The notes below the pieces were generated by a model. It saw nothing but the letters and a program-made list of their open reading frames with translations, did no database searches and was not told where the DNA came from. Of a stretch of 64,000 nt of DNA, positions 8,441 to 17,532 are shown piece by piece. Both the position numbers and the translations under genes were made by a program. The first letter of the stretch is position 1, and every line of letters starts with the position of its first letter. Source of the stretch: Bradyrhizobium erythrophlei (GTDB lineage Bacteria; Pseudomonadota; Alphaproteobacteria; Rhizobiales; Xanthobacteraceae); the NCBI GenBank assembly GCA_900129675.1, contig FSRD01000003.1:62001-126000 (forward strand), in the 5' to 3' direction.

Positions 8441-8587
8441 ATGACCAATCATGTCGAGCGCGAATTGACGAAACAGGCACGCGAACTGACGGCGGACGAA
8501 CTTGAACGTGTCTCGGGAGGCAAGCCTGCTTCGAACAACTCGTCGCCTATGTTCCTCAAGTTTACGTTCAAATTGGTAGCGGTGTGA
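8441..8587 (+). CDS. double-glycine leader peptide, bacteriocin-like, 48 aa
   Basis: This gene is too short for most gene callers. ATG 8441 has the ribosome site GGAGCG. The first 27 residues form a typical double-glycine leader (MTNHVERELTKQARELTADE, then LERVSGG). The ELTxDELExVSGG pattern is what peptidase-containing ABC exporters recognise and cut after GG. The mature part would be only 21 residues (KPASNNSSPMFLKFTFKLVA plus Val), basic and hydrophobic at its end. No exporter or immunity gene lies next to it, so export would need a transporter elsewhere. The adjacent palindrome at 8368-8383 suggests regulated expression. Confidence 0.7.
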   Translation: MTNHVERELTKQARELTADELERVSGGKPASNNSSPMFLKFTFKLVAV

Positions 8588-8639
8588 GCCGGAGCCGCCG
8601 TGGTGATCAAAGAAGTGTAGATTTGCTGCGGGAGCGCAA

Positions 8640-8757
8640 GTCTCCTGTTGGCACCGCGACATGCCGAGCTACTGCGAGAATGTCTGCTGATAGGGGTAGA
8701 CCGGAAATGAGCGATCTACGTCAAAGTGGCGCGTTTGACCCTTCTCCGACATTTTGG
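8640..8757 (+). repeat. dispersed intergenic repeat, copy 4
   Basis: A full copy: TCCTGTTGGCACCGCGACAT, ATGTCTGCTGATAGGGGTAG, ACCGGAAATGAGCG, then CGCGTTTGACCC and the closing CCGACATTTT, the inverted partner of the opening ATGTC. Confidence 0.7.
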
Positions 8758-8943
8758 CCTGATCAGCATCTGGCGGTCCTGTCCGGCTGACTGGGTTCTT
8801 CCTGCAGGCCGGATTTAAGGGAAGTCTCGAGGCGCCGCCTCTCAAGATCCCGATAGACCCTCAGCTGTGATAGTATGATATCCCTTTGGAGGTGAGCCCT
8901 TCTGGAGAGGCTCAAGGACGTACCCGAGGCGTGGGGCGCCGTA

Positions 8944-11900
8944 ATGGAACTCAGAGGTTGGCTGCGGAGCCTTGGCCTCGAAAGATATGAGGTTGCGTTC
9001 CGCGAGAACGAGATTGACGAAACGGTTCTTCCGAGCCTAACGGCGGAGGACCTGAAGGACTTGGGCGTCAGCATCGTCGGACACCGCCGCAAACTCCTTG
9101 ATGCCATCGCCGCTTTGCGCACTGACGCCACTGCAAAAGACCCCTCCGGCGACGCAGTATCCTCGCCTCCGAGCGCGACACCCGAAGACCGCGCCGAGCG
9201 CCGCCAAGTCACGGTGATGTTCTCCGACCTTGTCGGCTCGACGGCACTTTCCGCACGCATGGACCCTGAAGACCTCCGCGAAGTCATTTCAGCCTATCAG
9301 AAGTGCGTCGCGGAGACCGTGGGTCGCTTCGGCGGGTTCGTAGCGAAATACATGGGAGACGGCGTCCTCGTGTATTTCGGCTATCCGCAGGCGCATGAGG
9401 ACGAGGCTGAGCAGGCGGTGCGCGCGGGGCTGGATTTGGTCGCCGCGGTAACCAGCCTGAAGACCCACACGGCGCTGCAAACGCGTGTCGGCATTGCGAC
9501 AGGGTTGGTCGTTGTTGGCGACCTGATCGGATCGGGCGCTTCTCAGGAGGAAGCAATCGTTGGCGAGACGCCAAACCTTGCGGCACGCCTGCAGGGCGCT
9601 GCAGAGCCGAACAACGTCGTCATTGCCGATAGCACGCGAAAGCTCGTAGGCAACTTGTTCGAGCTTGCGGACCTTGGGCTAAAGGAACTCAAAGGTATCG
9701 CAGGCCCTGTGAGAGCCTGGGCTGCACTGCGACCGGGTTCAGTGGAAAGCCGGTTCGAGGCTCTCCACGCGAGCGACCTGACCGAGCTTGTTGGACGGGA
9801 AGAAGAACTCGAACTTCTGCTGCGGCGCTGGTCGAAAGCAAAGACTGGCGAAGGCCAAGTAGTGCTCCTCTCCGGCGAGGCTGGTATTGGCAAGTCCCGA
9901 TTGACGGCGACGCTGCTGGAACAGGTCGCTACGGAGCCGCACACGCGCCTGCGGTATTTTTGTTCGCCTCAGCACACCAACAGTGCGTTTTTTCCGATCA
10001 TTGGCCAGATGGAGCGTGCGGCGGGCCTGACGCACGACGATACCTCGCCAGCGAAGCTCGACAAGCTCGACGCAGTACTAGCGAAAACTTTTACGTCAGC
10101 CGAAGACAGGGCGCGCTTTGCCGAAATGCTGTCGCTGCCGAACGATGGACGCTATTCGACCCTCGAACTCGCGCCGGAGCAACGAAGACAACGAACGCTC
10201 GAAGCACTTACGACCCAAATTGAGGCGCTAACTCGTCAAAGTCCAGTGCTAATGATCTTTGAAGATGTTCATTGGGCTGATCCAACGAGCTTAGAAGCAC
10301 TCGGTCGCGCGGTTGACCGGATAAGGACCCTTGGTGCGTTGCTGATTGTTACGCACCGACCGGAATTTAACCCACCCTGGATTGGACGACCTCATGTCGC
10401 TGCACTCACTGTTAACCGGCTCGGGGAGCGCGAAATCGTCGCCATGATCGACCGCGTCACTGGAAATAAGCCGCTGCCAGCGAGTATGAGTAAAGACATA
10501 ATTGAGCGCACAGACGGCATACCTTTGTTCGTTGAGGAGATAACGAAGTCCGTGCTCGAGGCTGTGGGCGAGGGAGCGGCCGAGCGCGCGGTCGCCGCTA
10601 TTCCGTCGTCGTCTGCTGCGGTTCCCGCAAGCCTGCACGCCTCGCTGATGGCGCGGCTTGATCGGCTCGGGTCGGCTAAGGAGGTGGCACAGATCGGAGC
10701 GGTGATTGGGCGAGAGTTCTCTCATGCGCTGCTGGTTGCAGTGGTGCGCAAGCCGGAAGCGGAACTCCAAACGGCACTCGACCGTCTCATTGCAGCTGGT
10801 TTGCTGTTCCGGCAGGGCGCGCTTCCGTATGCGAGCTATTTGTTCAAACATGCCCTGGTTCAGGACGCCGCCTATGGAACGCTGCTGCGCGAGCGGCGAC
10901 GTGCGCTTCATGCCCGTATAGCCCAAACTCTGGAAAGCCAGTTCGTCGAGATTGCCGAAAGCCAGCCTGAGTTGTTGGCGCGTCACTCCACTGAGGCCGG
11001 TCTGATCGAAAAAGCTGCCGCCCTTTGGGGCAAAGCGGGACAACGGTCGCTGAAGCGTTCGGCGCTGGTAGAAGCGTCCGCACAGCTTACTCATGCTCTC
11101 GAGCAGATTGCGGCCTTGCCTGCCACTCCCGCGCTGCGTCGCGAGCAGATCAAGCTGCAGGTCGCGCTCATAAACCCCCTCACGCACATCAGAGGATATG
11201 CTGCACCGGAAACCAAGGCGGCCATGGAGCGGGCACGTCTGCTGATCGAACAAGCAGAAGCGCTCGGGGAGGCTCCGGAAGATCCGCTGGTGTTATTCTC
11301 GGTCCTCTACAGCTTCTGGATCGCAAATCAAATTGCCTTCAATGGCGACGCTTTGCGCGAGCTTGCGACGCAGTTCCTGGGCCTTGCCGAGAAGCAGCGG
11401 ACGACGGTGCCGCTGATGATCGGCCATCGCTTCATGGGCAATGCCTTACTGATGACGGGAAAAGTCACGGACGGTCGGGCACATTACGATCAGGCCATCG
11501 CACTCTACAATCCATTGGAACATCGCGGACTGGTGACGCGATTTGGCCAAGACGTTCGTGTGTCAGCCTTGTCATTCCGGTCGTGGGCTCTATGGATACT
11601 TGGCTATCCCGTGGCTGCGCTCGTGGACGTCGACGAGGCGCTGAATGATGCGCGAGATATCGGTCAAGCCGCCACATTGATGTTTACGCTACAGGTCACA
11701 TTGGTAGCATTTGTTCACTGCGGAAACTACGCGGCAGCAAACGCTGAAGTCGGTGAACTTGCTGCTTTGGCAGATGAAAAAGGCTCCCTGTATTGGAAGG
11801 CTCAAGGAATGTTGATGCGAGGTTGTATTTTTGCCATGACCGGCAAAGCCTCAGACGCCGTCCAGATGATCACTTCCGGGCTCAAAGCATTTCGGTCAAC

Positions 11901-12324
11901 GGGGTCAACGTGGTGCAGTCCGACGAATTTGTCATTTCTGGCCCTGGCCTATGCTGACCTCGGCCAGTTCGATGATGCTCGGCGTTGTATCGACGAGGCG
12001 ATGACGACGGTGGAAACAACGAGGGAAAGTTGGTACGAGGCCGAGGTCAATCGCAGGGCCGGAGAAATCGCGTTGTTGTCGAGCGAGCCTGATGCGGCGA
12101 AAGCGCAAGCTTATTTCGAACGTGCGCTGGCGGTCGCCCGCAAACAGCAGGCAAAGTCCTGGGAACTGCGCGCGGCGATGAGCATGGCGCGTCTCTGGCG
12201 TGACCAGGGGCAGCCGAAGCAAGCTCGCGAACTACTCGCTCCGGTTTACGGCTGGTTCACTGAGGGGTTCGACACGCGCGACTTGAAAGAGGCTAAGGCC
12301 TTGCTCGACGAGCTGCACGCATGA
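8944..12324 (+). CDS. SAM domain - class III nucleotide cyclase - AAA-type ATPase - helical repeat protein
   Basis: At 1126 aa this is a large soluble signalling protein. A SAM domain covers about residues 1-62 (GWLRSLGLERYEVAFRENEI). The class III cyclase domain (about 88-260) keeps the metal-binding Asp in MFSDLVGSTAL and the second one in KYMGDGVLVYFG. An AAA_16/STAND-like ATPase follows, with Walker A GEAGIGKSR near 310 and Walker B VLMIFEDVHWAD near 435. The rest is a long TPR-like alpha-helical region. The order matches the known 'cyclase plus predicted ATPase' family, where ligand sensing by the repeats is thought to gate cyclase output. ATG 8944 is chosen because it starts the SAM domain. 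The gene is monocistronic. The minus-strand open frames across it are shadows. Confidence 0.92.
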   Translation: MELRGWLRSLGLERYEVAFRENEIDETVLPSLTAEDLKDLGVSIVGHRRKLLDAIAALRTDATAKDPSGDAVSSPPSATPEDRAERRQVTVMFSDLVGSTALSARMDPEDLREVISAYQKCVAETVGRFGGFVAKYMGDGVLVYFGYPQAHEDEAEQAVRAGLDLVAAVTSLKTHTALQTRVGIATGLVVVGDLIGSGASQEEAIVGETPNLAARLQGAAEPNNVVIADSTRKLVGNLFELADLGLKELKGIAGPVRAWAALRPGSVESRFEALHASDLTELVGREEELELLLRRWSKAKTGEGQVVLLSGEAGIGKSRLTATLLEQVATEPHTRLRYFCSPQHTNSAFFPIIGQMERAAGLTHDDTSPAKLDKLDAVLAKTFTSAEDRARFAEMLSLPNDGRYSTLELAPEQRRQRTLEALTTQIEALTRQSPVLMIFEDVHWADPTSLEALGRAVDRIRTLGALLIVTHRPEFNPPWIGRPHVAALTVNRLGEREIVAMIDRVTGNKPLPASMSKDIIERTDGIPLFVEEITKSVLEAVGEGAAERAVAAIPSSSAAVPASLHASLMARLDRLGSAKEVAQIGAVIGREFSHALLVAVVRKPEAELQTALDRLIAAGLLFRQGALPYASYLFKHALVQDAAYGTLLRERRRALHARIAQTLESQFVEIAESQPELLARHSTEAGLIEKAAALWGKAGQRSLKRSALVEASAQLTHALEQIAALPATPALRREQIKLQVALINPLTHIRGYAAPETKAAMERARLLIEQAEALGEAPEDPLVLFSVLYSFWIANQIAFNGDALRELATQFLGLAEKQRTTVPLMIGHRFMGNALLMTGKVTDGRAHYDQAIALYNPLEHRGLVTRFGQDVRVSALSFRSWALWILGYPVAALVDVDEALNDARDIGQAATLMFTLQVTLVAFVHCGNYAAANAEVGELAALADEKGSLYWKAQGMLMRGCIFAMTGKASDAVQMITSGLKAFRSTGSTWCSPTNLSFLALAYADLGQFDDARRCIDEAMTTVETTRESWYEAEVNRRAGEIALLSSEPDAAKAQAYFERALAVARKQQAKSWELRAAMSMARLWRDQGQPKQARELLAPVYGWFTEGFDTRDLKEAKALLDELHA

Positions 12325-12529
12325 CAAACCAATTTCGGATGGGCCGCAAAGTGCAAAATGCAAGGGTGCAACATTTAGATCAGATACATGCAAGTCTCAG
12401 ATTAGAAGTAGGTTATCTATAAAGGCGTTCCGCGGCAATCTACCCGCACGGCCTTTCCCACTTGCCGCCTGCCGCCTGCGGCGCATCCAACGGACCGAAA
12501 ACTCTAAACCTCGGACTGCCCGCGACGTT

Positions 12530-12625
12530 GCTATTGCTGCGGTGCATGAGTCCGTTCATGGCACAACTCGGACATACCGCCGTGGTCGCTCTATGTCCGT
12601 TGTTGGGGGCAGAGCGGAAAACATA
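12530..12625 (+). repeat. dispersed intergenic repeat, copy 5, interrupted
   Basis: The copy holds GCTGCGGTGCATGAGTCCG and ATGTCCGTTGTTGGGGGCAG but breaks off right after AGCGGAAA, where group II intron-like sequence begins. This suggests an intron inserted into a repeat copy. Confidence 0.6.
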
Positions 12626-12639
12626 TGCGAAGCGCCGGG

Positions 12640-13260
12640 AGACCGGCAAGGAGTAGAGAGTGCAAGTCTCTTACGATGAAGGAGTAGCGATCCACATCGG
12701 CCCCGAGTCATGCGCAGTGGCCCGCGAGGGTTTCGGCGAAGCGTTGACAGGGGGGCGCATAGGCCAGCCATTGAGCCGCGAAAGATTCCTATTCTGGGTG
12801 CCGACGCCGTGCATATGGCGGAAGGCAACACATCCGGGCGCGTCATCGCGAGCGTTCGGACGACCCGGCGTGGTCAGAGACCCTGGCATGTGCAGACGCT
12901 CCTTGCGCGGGAACCGGGAGATCTCGCGATCGGCCGTTTGGCAACAGCCGCCGGTCCGCATCGGGAAGGCGAGGAGCCGTAGCCGATGATGCACGGTCGC
13001 GAGAAGTCAGACTCCGCCATAGTAGCTGAGAAGCCAACGAACAAGGTGGTTTTCGGCCACTGCGGAGCCGGTGGAGCCAAGGGCGGGGGCCAAGGGGAAT
13101 GCGAGCCAGCAAAGCACGCTTCGGACACAGTGCCGAAAATGCGTGTCACAGGCGCTGGAGCGCATACGGCAAGTTCGCCGTCACTCACCCAAGGTGGGAG
13201 CCGTGTGCGGGAATTCTGCACGCACGGATCTGGGCGGGTTGCGCCTTGCAAGCGCGTTGA
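12640..13260 (+). mobile_element. group II intron remnant 1 (ORF mostly deleted)
   Basis: Domain I-III-like sequence is followed by a scrap of the intron-encoded reverse transcriptase N-terminus in a +1 frame near 13071-13180 (GNASQQSTLRTQ, then SQALERIRQV). The sequence then jumps straight to a domain V at 13198-13230. Almost the whole RT/maturase is gone, so the intron could only move or splice with help in trans. The 5' boundary is approximate. Many small open frames on both strands here are structure artefacts. Confidence 0.65.
13198..13230 (+). ncRNA. group II intron domain V (remnant 1)
   Basis: GAGCCGTGTGCGG, loop GAAT, then TCTGCACGCACGGATC folds into the conserved 33-nt hairpin with the AGC catalytic triad at positions 2-4 and the two-base AC bulge. 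There is one G-A mismatch (position 3 against 31) where the family usually has G-U. Confidence 0.7.
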
Positions 13261-13289
13261 AGTCTGCCGTCTGCGATGACGGCCGCGGC

Positions 13290-13910
13290 AAAGCCTAGCG
13301 AGCAGCCGCGAACCGAGTCTTGCGTGGCGTCCGGTAACGGCCGTTGCGAAGCGTAGACAGAGAGGTTGCAGGCCGGAACGACAGTGAACGGGAACATAGC
13401 CCCGAAATCGATCGTGATCGGAGTAGCCGACCCTATCCCGCAAAGGGGAAGGCGGAATCGCAGCCCGCGCTATAGCGAGCGGCCTGAGATGCTCCCGGGG
13501 TTCGTACCGCCAGCATGCAACCAAAGGAAGCAACGCGAACAAGGGAGATCCATCCGGTTCAGGCGCAAGTCTGTAGGACCTGCCAAGCCGAAGAGGTGAG
13601 AAGGGTCTGATGACCGGGTGGAAGTCAGACTGACTGATAGTACTCTGCGGTCGGGAGAGCCGGCTACATGGGGAAGCGGTCAGCGGTAGTTGAATTGTTC
13701 TTGGGCGACATGGGCTCCATGCAACGGGAGTTACGGCCTTCTACTCAGAGAGAAGATCAGCTGACCATGGAAACGAAACTTGAACAGATAGCAGTGAAAG
13801 CTGTGAACCAACTGCCGAAGAGCGTGGTGCGGGAAATCCGCACGCCACGTTCTGTGGGAGCCGGGGGCGGGCGACCGCCTCCGGCGACCCGGTGGGCGGT
13901 CAGCAATGAC
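13290..13910 (+). mobile_element. group II intron remnant 2 (ORF mostly deleted)
   Basis: Directly downstream of remnant 1, the sequence again shows late domain I-III features (GAAGTCAGACTGACTGATAG then TACTCTGCGG). An 88-codon open frame at 13668-13934 is not a complete protein: only fragments such as STQREDQLTMETKLEQIAVK resemble an RT N-terminus. A perfect domain V (13820-13852) and a domain VI-like hairpin (13860-13890) end the element. The 5' limit is inferred from where remnant 1 ends. Confidence 0.65.
13820..13852 (+). ncRNA. group II intron domain V (remnant 2)
   Basis: GAGCGTGGTGCGG, GAAA tetraloop, then TCCGCACGCCACGTTC. The stem pairs completely, with the canonical G-U, the AC bulge and the AGC triad. 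Confidence 0.8.
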
Positions 13911-13934
13911 CGTCCCTACCGCACTTCGCATTGA

Positions 13935-14220
13935 GCTTTTCCGGTTCTGACCCAGACATCAAGCCTGATCGCGTCTGTGGCCGGATGTAAGCCATACAGT
14001 GGTCATACGCGGTCTTAGCTCAATCCATTGGCTCGGAACATTCACGGATTTCGCATTTTCGGGACTGCGCGATTAACCGCGCCAATTCCGCGAAATTTGA
14101 TGCGTTGTCATATGCGTTCGCAGCAGCTAAGTTCAATTGAGTTAGAAGCCGCATCAATGCGGCGAACGGCAACTTAATCGGATCGCGAGTTATTGCCCGC
14201 CTTTTTGAAGGACTGGAGCA
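13935..14220. other. intergenic, promoter region of the hydrolase-cyclase gene
   Basis: No gene is seen. The first bases after the intron remnant (CCGGTTCTGACCCAGACATC) could be the far end of the interrupted repeat copy 5, though the match is weak. Confidence 0.35.
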
Positions 14221-15558
14221 ATGGCTGAAATGCCGTCAACCCGTTACGTCAAGAGTGATGACGTATACATCGCCTATCAAGTCTTGGGCGAGGGTCCGCT
14301 CGATCTGATGTTCGTGCCGGGCTTCGTGTCAAACGTCGAGGCAATTTGGCAATCGCCGAATCTAAGCACATTTTTTCGTCGTCTCGCATCATTCTGTCGG
14401 GTCATCCTTTTTGATAAGCGTGGCACCGGAATGTCCGATCGAGGCTCTCAGATTTTTACGCTCGAACAGCGTATGCACGATGTGCAGACAATCTTGAACG
14501 AAGTTGGGTGTGAGCCCGCAGCGTTATTTGGTATTTCCGAGGGCGGGGCAATGTCCTTGCTGTATGCCGCCACCTATCCCGAACGAACCTCAGCACTCGT
14601 TCTGTACGGCTGCTACGCCAAGCGTGCTTGGTCACCCGATTATGCGTTCGGCTGGAAGGACGAGCGGTGGAAATCGTTTTTTGACAACATCGAACACCAC
14701 TGGGGTACCCCGCAAGGAATAAGCGTGACAATGTGGGCACCTAGCATCGCCAATGATGCTCGTGCCGCTGAGGGCTTAGCTTCATATTTCAGGGCATCGG
14801 CAAGCCCTGGCGCAGCAGCGGCTATCATGAAAATGAACCGCGAGATCGACGTGCGCCATATCTTGCCCGCGACCCGCGTGCCTACGCTCATTCTACACCG
14901 TACCGCAGAGCGCGTGATCGATGTGGGGCATGCACGCTATATGGCTCAGCACATCCCCGGCGCAAAGCTGGTTGAGCTTCCAGGCGAGGACCATATACCT
15001 TGGTTTGGTGATCAAGCTTCGATTCTTGATGAGGTCGAACAGTTTCTGACAGGCAGACGCCATGCTCACGAGCCAGAGCGGGTGCTCGCTACCGTGCTGT
15101 TTGTGGATATCGCAGGTTCGACAGCACGAGCGGCGACACTTGGCGACCATTCCTGGCGAGAGTTGCTTGAGACGTTCTATGCCAGCGTGCGTGAGGTCTT
15201 ACGTCAGTACCGCGGCCGTGAAATTAACACATCAGGTGACGGCTTCCTCGCCACCTTCGACGGGCCGGCGCGAGCGGTGCGCTGTGCCAGTGCCATCCGC
15301 GATACGGTGCGCTCGCTCAATCTTGAAGTACGGTGCGGCCTTCATACTGGTGAATGCGAGCTCGTAGGCAACGACGTTGCTGGAATCGCAGTGCATACGG
15401 GCGCCCGCGTTGCCGCCCTCGCTGCTCCGGGCGAAGTGCTGGTCTCGCAAACGGTGCGCGATCTTGTGGCTGGCTCCGGTTTGGTCTTAGAAGAATACGG
15501 CACTTACACGCTTAAAGGTGTGCCAAATGAGTGGCGCCTATTCCGGGCAGCGTACTGA
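14221..15558 (+). CDS. alpha/beta-hydrolase fused to class III nucleotide cyclase
   Basis: The 445-aa fusion has an alpha/beta-hydrolase fold in residues 1-275: FDKRGTGMSDR near 68, nucleophile elbow GISEGG with Ser near 105, and the distal His in GEDHIPWFG near 258. A class III cyclase domain follows (about 289-440) with Asp residues in VLFVDIAGSTA and NTSGDGFLATF. The architecture is known from rhizobial genomes; the hydrolase part probably senses or hydrolyses a small ester or lactone and modulates cyclase activity, which is inference. GGAG lies just before ATG 14221. Together with the cyclase at 8944 and the receptor at 5317 it gives this region a cyclic-nucleotide theme. Confidence 0.9.
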   Translation: MAEMPSTRYVKSDDVYIAYQVLGEGPLDLMFVPGFVSNVEAIWQSPNLSTFFRRLASFCRVILFDKRGTGMSDRGSQIFTLEQRMHDVQTILNEVGCEPAALFGISEGGAMSLLYAATYPERTSALVLYGCYAKRAWSPDYAFGWKDERWKSFFDNIEHHWGTPQGISVTMWAPSIANDARAAEGLASYFRASASPGAAAAIMKMNREIDVRHILPATRVPTLILHRTAERVIDVGHARYMAQHIPGAKLVELPGEDHIPWFGDQASILDEVEQFLTGRRHAHEPERVLATVLFVDIAGSTARAATLGDHSWRELLETFYASVREVLRQYRGREINTSGDGFLATFDGPARAVRCASAIRDTVRSLNLEVRCGLHTGECELVGNDVAGIAVHTGARVAALAAPGEVLVSQTVRDLVAGSGLVLEEYGTYTLKGVPNEWRLFRAAY

Positions 15559-15639
15559 AATATTCGCTGCATCCAGACGGAAGGGCCGCAAGGGGCGTAG
15601 GCAAAACTCGCTAGCCATCGGGTATTCATCGCGCGAATG

Positions 15640-15775
15640 TTTCGCTCGATGCGCCGCTCAGGGTCGAAGCCCGCTTTTGGCACGTTTGAGACATGCCGAC
15701 TGACTCTGAAAATGTCCGCTTCTTAGGGAAGACCGGAAGTGATTGGGCGCGGTCAAAACGACGCGATTGACCCTG
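15640..15775 (+). repeat. dispersed intergenic repeat, copy 6
   Basis: The full copy includes TTTTGGCACGTTTGAGACAT, ATGTCCGCTTCTTAGGGAAG, ACCGGAAGTGATTGGGC and the stem-loop GGTCAAAACGACGCGATTGACC. Confidence 0.75.
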
Positions 15776-15907
15776 GCTGTGTGAAAACTCAAAAAATCGA
15801 AGGACGATGACAATAATCTTCCTGGTAGATCGTCTCGACTGAACCACCGCCCGACGCCGACTATTCAAGTTCGACGATTGGGCCGCATTCGCTCAACCGG
15901 GCCAGGA

Positions 15908-15935
15908 GCGGGAAGCAGCATGTGCTGCTTCCCGC
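15908..15935. terminator. strong palindrome downstream of the GlcG-like gene
   Basis: GCGGGAAGCAGCA and its exact complement are separated by two bases, 15 bp past the stop of the minus-strand gene at 15950. There is no T-run, so it is a barrier hairpin or imperfect terminator and not a classical intrinsic one. Confidence 0.5.
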
Positions 15936-15949
15936 GCGGATGACAACCG

Positions 15950-16852
15950 TCATTTCACAGGCGGCAGGCCGGCCACGGCAGCATCCGTTGGATTGTTCAG
16001 GCACTTCGGATGGCCAAAGCCGCTGGCGCTCTGACCGACGCCCCCCTGTCCGTTGGGAGCTTGGCCTGTGCCCCCGGTGCCGTCAGCGTTTGGCTTTATG
16101 TCGAATATGATGTTGTCCGGGTGGGCCGCATCCGCCACCCCTTTAACGCCTTGGAATTGATCGAGCCCGAGGGTATTTCGGACCCGCCATGCGACCATGT
16201 GGTCGGTGCAAGAGGTGTCACCGCTGACGCCGACGCCCCCCACTTTGACCCCGTTCCTATAAAGCGCAAGGCCGCCGCCGAAGACGTTCACGCCGCCGAT
16301 GCGCTGGCCAACCATGGGATCATCTGGCGTGCCGAACGAAGGACCACTGGCGGGACCCGGGTTGAAGCTAGCCCTGCTAACCCCGTCGGAAGGAGGACGG
16401 TTGCCATATGCGGCAGCAGTATCGACCGGATTGCTATGCTGCAGGCCGTAGAGGCTACCGCCCGGTTGCACGGCCGTAAACAGGTTGGCGGTCGACAAGG
16501 CGAGGCCGCTCGGAAACAAACTGCCGGCGGGTGTAGCGTTGTGCCCCACGCTGAAATCATTTGCGGTGTTGGCCTTTTGTGCGGAGATGACGCGGCTGCC
16601 CAGCCATTGAGAGGTGCCTTGGCTCCCCGAGAACGCGACGGCGCAGACGGTGCCATCGTTGGCGACGATCGTCCCCCACATGTTGAAGCCCAGGCCGCCA
16701 TTAGCGCCTGCCGCGGGCGTTATAGCGCCAATGAGCGCTGAACGAAGTTGCGAAAAGTTCGGCAGAGCGGAGCAATCCGCAAAGGCCGGACCGACCACCA
16801 TGGTAACGAGAGCGCTGATCGAACATGAAAGCACATGCCGTTGGATGTTCAT
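15950..16852 (-). CDS. secreted GlcG/HbpS-like heme-binding-fold protein
   Basis: The 300-aa protein starts at ATG 16852 (ribosome site GAGGAGC) and has a Sec signal peptide cut near FADC (MNIQRHVLSCSISALVTMVV, GPAFA). The body matches the GlcG/HbpS (DUF336) fold: GSRVISAQKANTANDF early, then the long Gly-rich GGVNVFGGGLALYRNG and KVGGVGVSGDTSCTDH near the end. Family members bind heme or act as accessory subunits; this copy is longer than the ~140-aa core because of inserts and a Gly-rich C-terminus (GTGGTGQAPNGQGGVGQSAS). Probably periplasmic. Confidence 0.8.
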   Translation of the reverse strand: MNIQRHVLSCSISALVTMVVGPAFADCSALPNFSQLRSALIGAITPAAGANGGLGFNMWGTIVANDGTVCAVAFSGSQGTSQWLGSRVISAQKANTANDFSVGHNATPAGSLFPSGLALSTANLFTAVQPGGSLYGLQHSNPVDTAAAYGNRPPSDGVSRASFNPGPASGPSFGTPDDPMVGQRIGGVNVFGGGLALYRNGVKVGGVGVSGDTSCTDHMVAWRVRNTLGLDQFQGVKGVADAAHPDNIIFDIKPNADGTGGTGQAPNGQGGVGQSASGFGHPKCLNNPTDAAVAGLPPVK

Positions 16853-17289
16853 TATGCTGCTCCTCTGGTGCGATGGATGATGGGATGGCAAGGAAGCGCA
16901 GGTCCCATCGTGCCTGCGCGAAGTCCATGAGATGCGCTGCCATTCCCGAGGGGATCCGCAATAGGATGAAACTCATGGCGGCGACCGCGGGAACTGGAAG
17001 TCAAGTTCAAGAAGGTAAAAAAGCACCGGCACACACTCGACGTATGGGTACCGGCATGATGAGGCTTATCTAACTAGCCCCGGCGCAATGAGACGAGCAG
17101 AGCCGAGGCAGGCCAGTCATCGCTTTGCCCACCCGCTCGCTTATCGCGCCCGTCAGAGCGGCCTTGAGGAATTGGCGGTAAACTAAATTCAGGATGAGGG
17201 TCAACATCGCCGAACCCCGCTGTTTAGTTGCGGGGAGCGTACATCATTTCTTGACTGGCCGAAAATGGTTTCGCCGTGACGCGGGCCGT

Positions 17290-17425
17290 CGGTTCCACCA
17301 GAAGCGTAAGTCCGGGTTTGGCACGAACGGACCAACCGGGGCCGGTCTGACGATGTCCGTTGTTCGGGGTAGACCAGAAGTGGCTGGCGCAGGGTCGAAA
17401 CGGCGCTTTTGACTCTGAACGGACA
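17290..17425 (+). repeat. dispersed intergenic repeat, copy 7
   Basis: Contains GTTTGGCACGAACGGACC, ATGTCCGTTGTTCGGGGTAG, ACCAGAAGTGGCTGGC, and closes with ACGGACATTT. The T:A change in GTCCGT/ACGGAC relative to copy 8 (GTCCGG/TCGGAC region) keeps end pairing. Confidence 0.75.
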
Positions 17426-17532
17426 TTTGCTGTGCTGCGCCCCTGCTATCACAACAATGTAGCTGTGTGCGCCGCCCTGATCGAATAAAGATTGGCGACC
17501 CCGAACGGGCGTGCCGCGCAAGCTTAGAAGGG

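Noticed and set aside
10291..11253. 320-aa minus-strand gene
   Set aside because: Shadow of the large cyclase gene; no family resemblance.
12671..13542. Several 90-220-aa minus-strand frames
   Set aside because: Antisense to structured intron RNA; Arg/Pro-rich shadow composition.
13668..13934. 88-aa protein gene in the intron region
   Set aside because: It runs across intron domains including domain V; only a scrap resembles reverse transcriptase.
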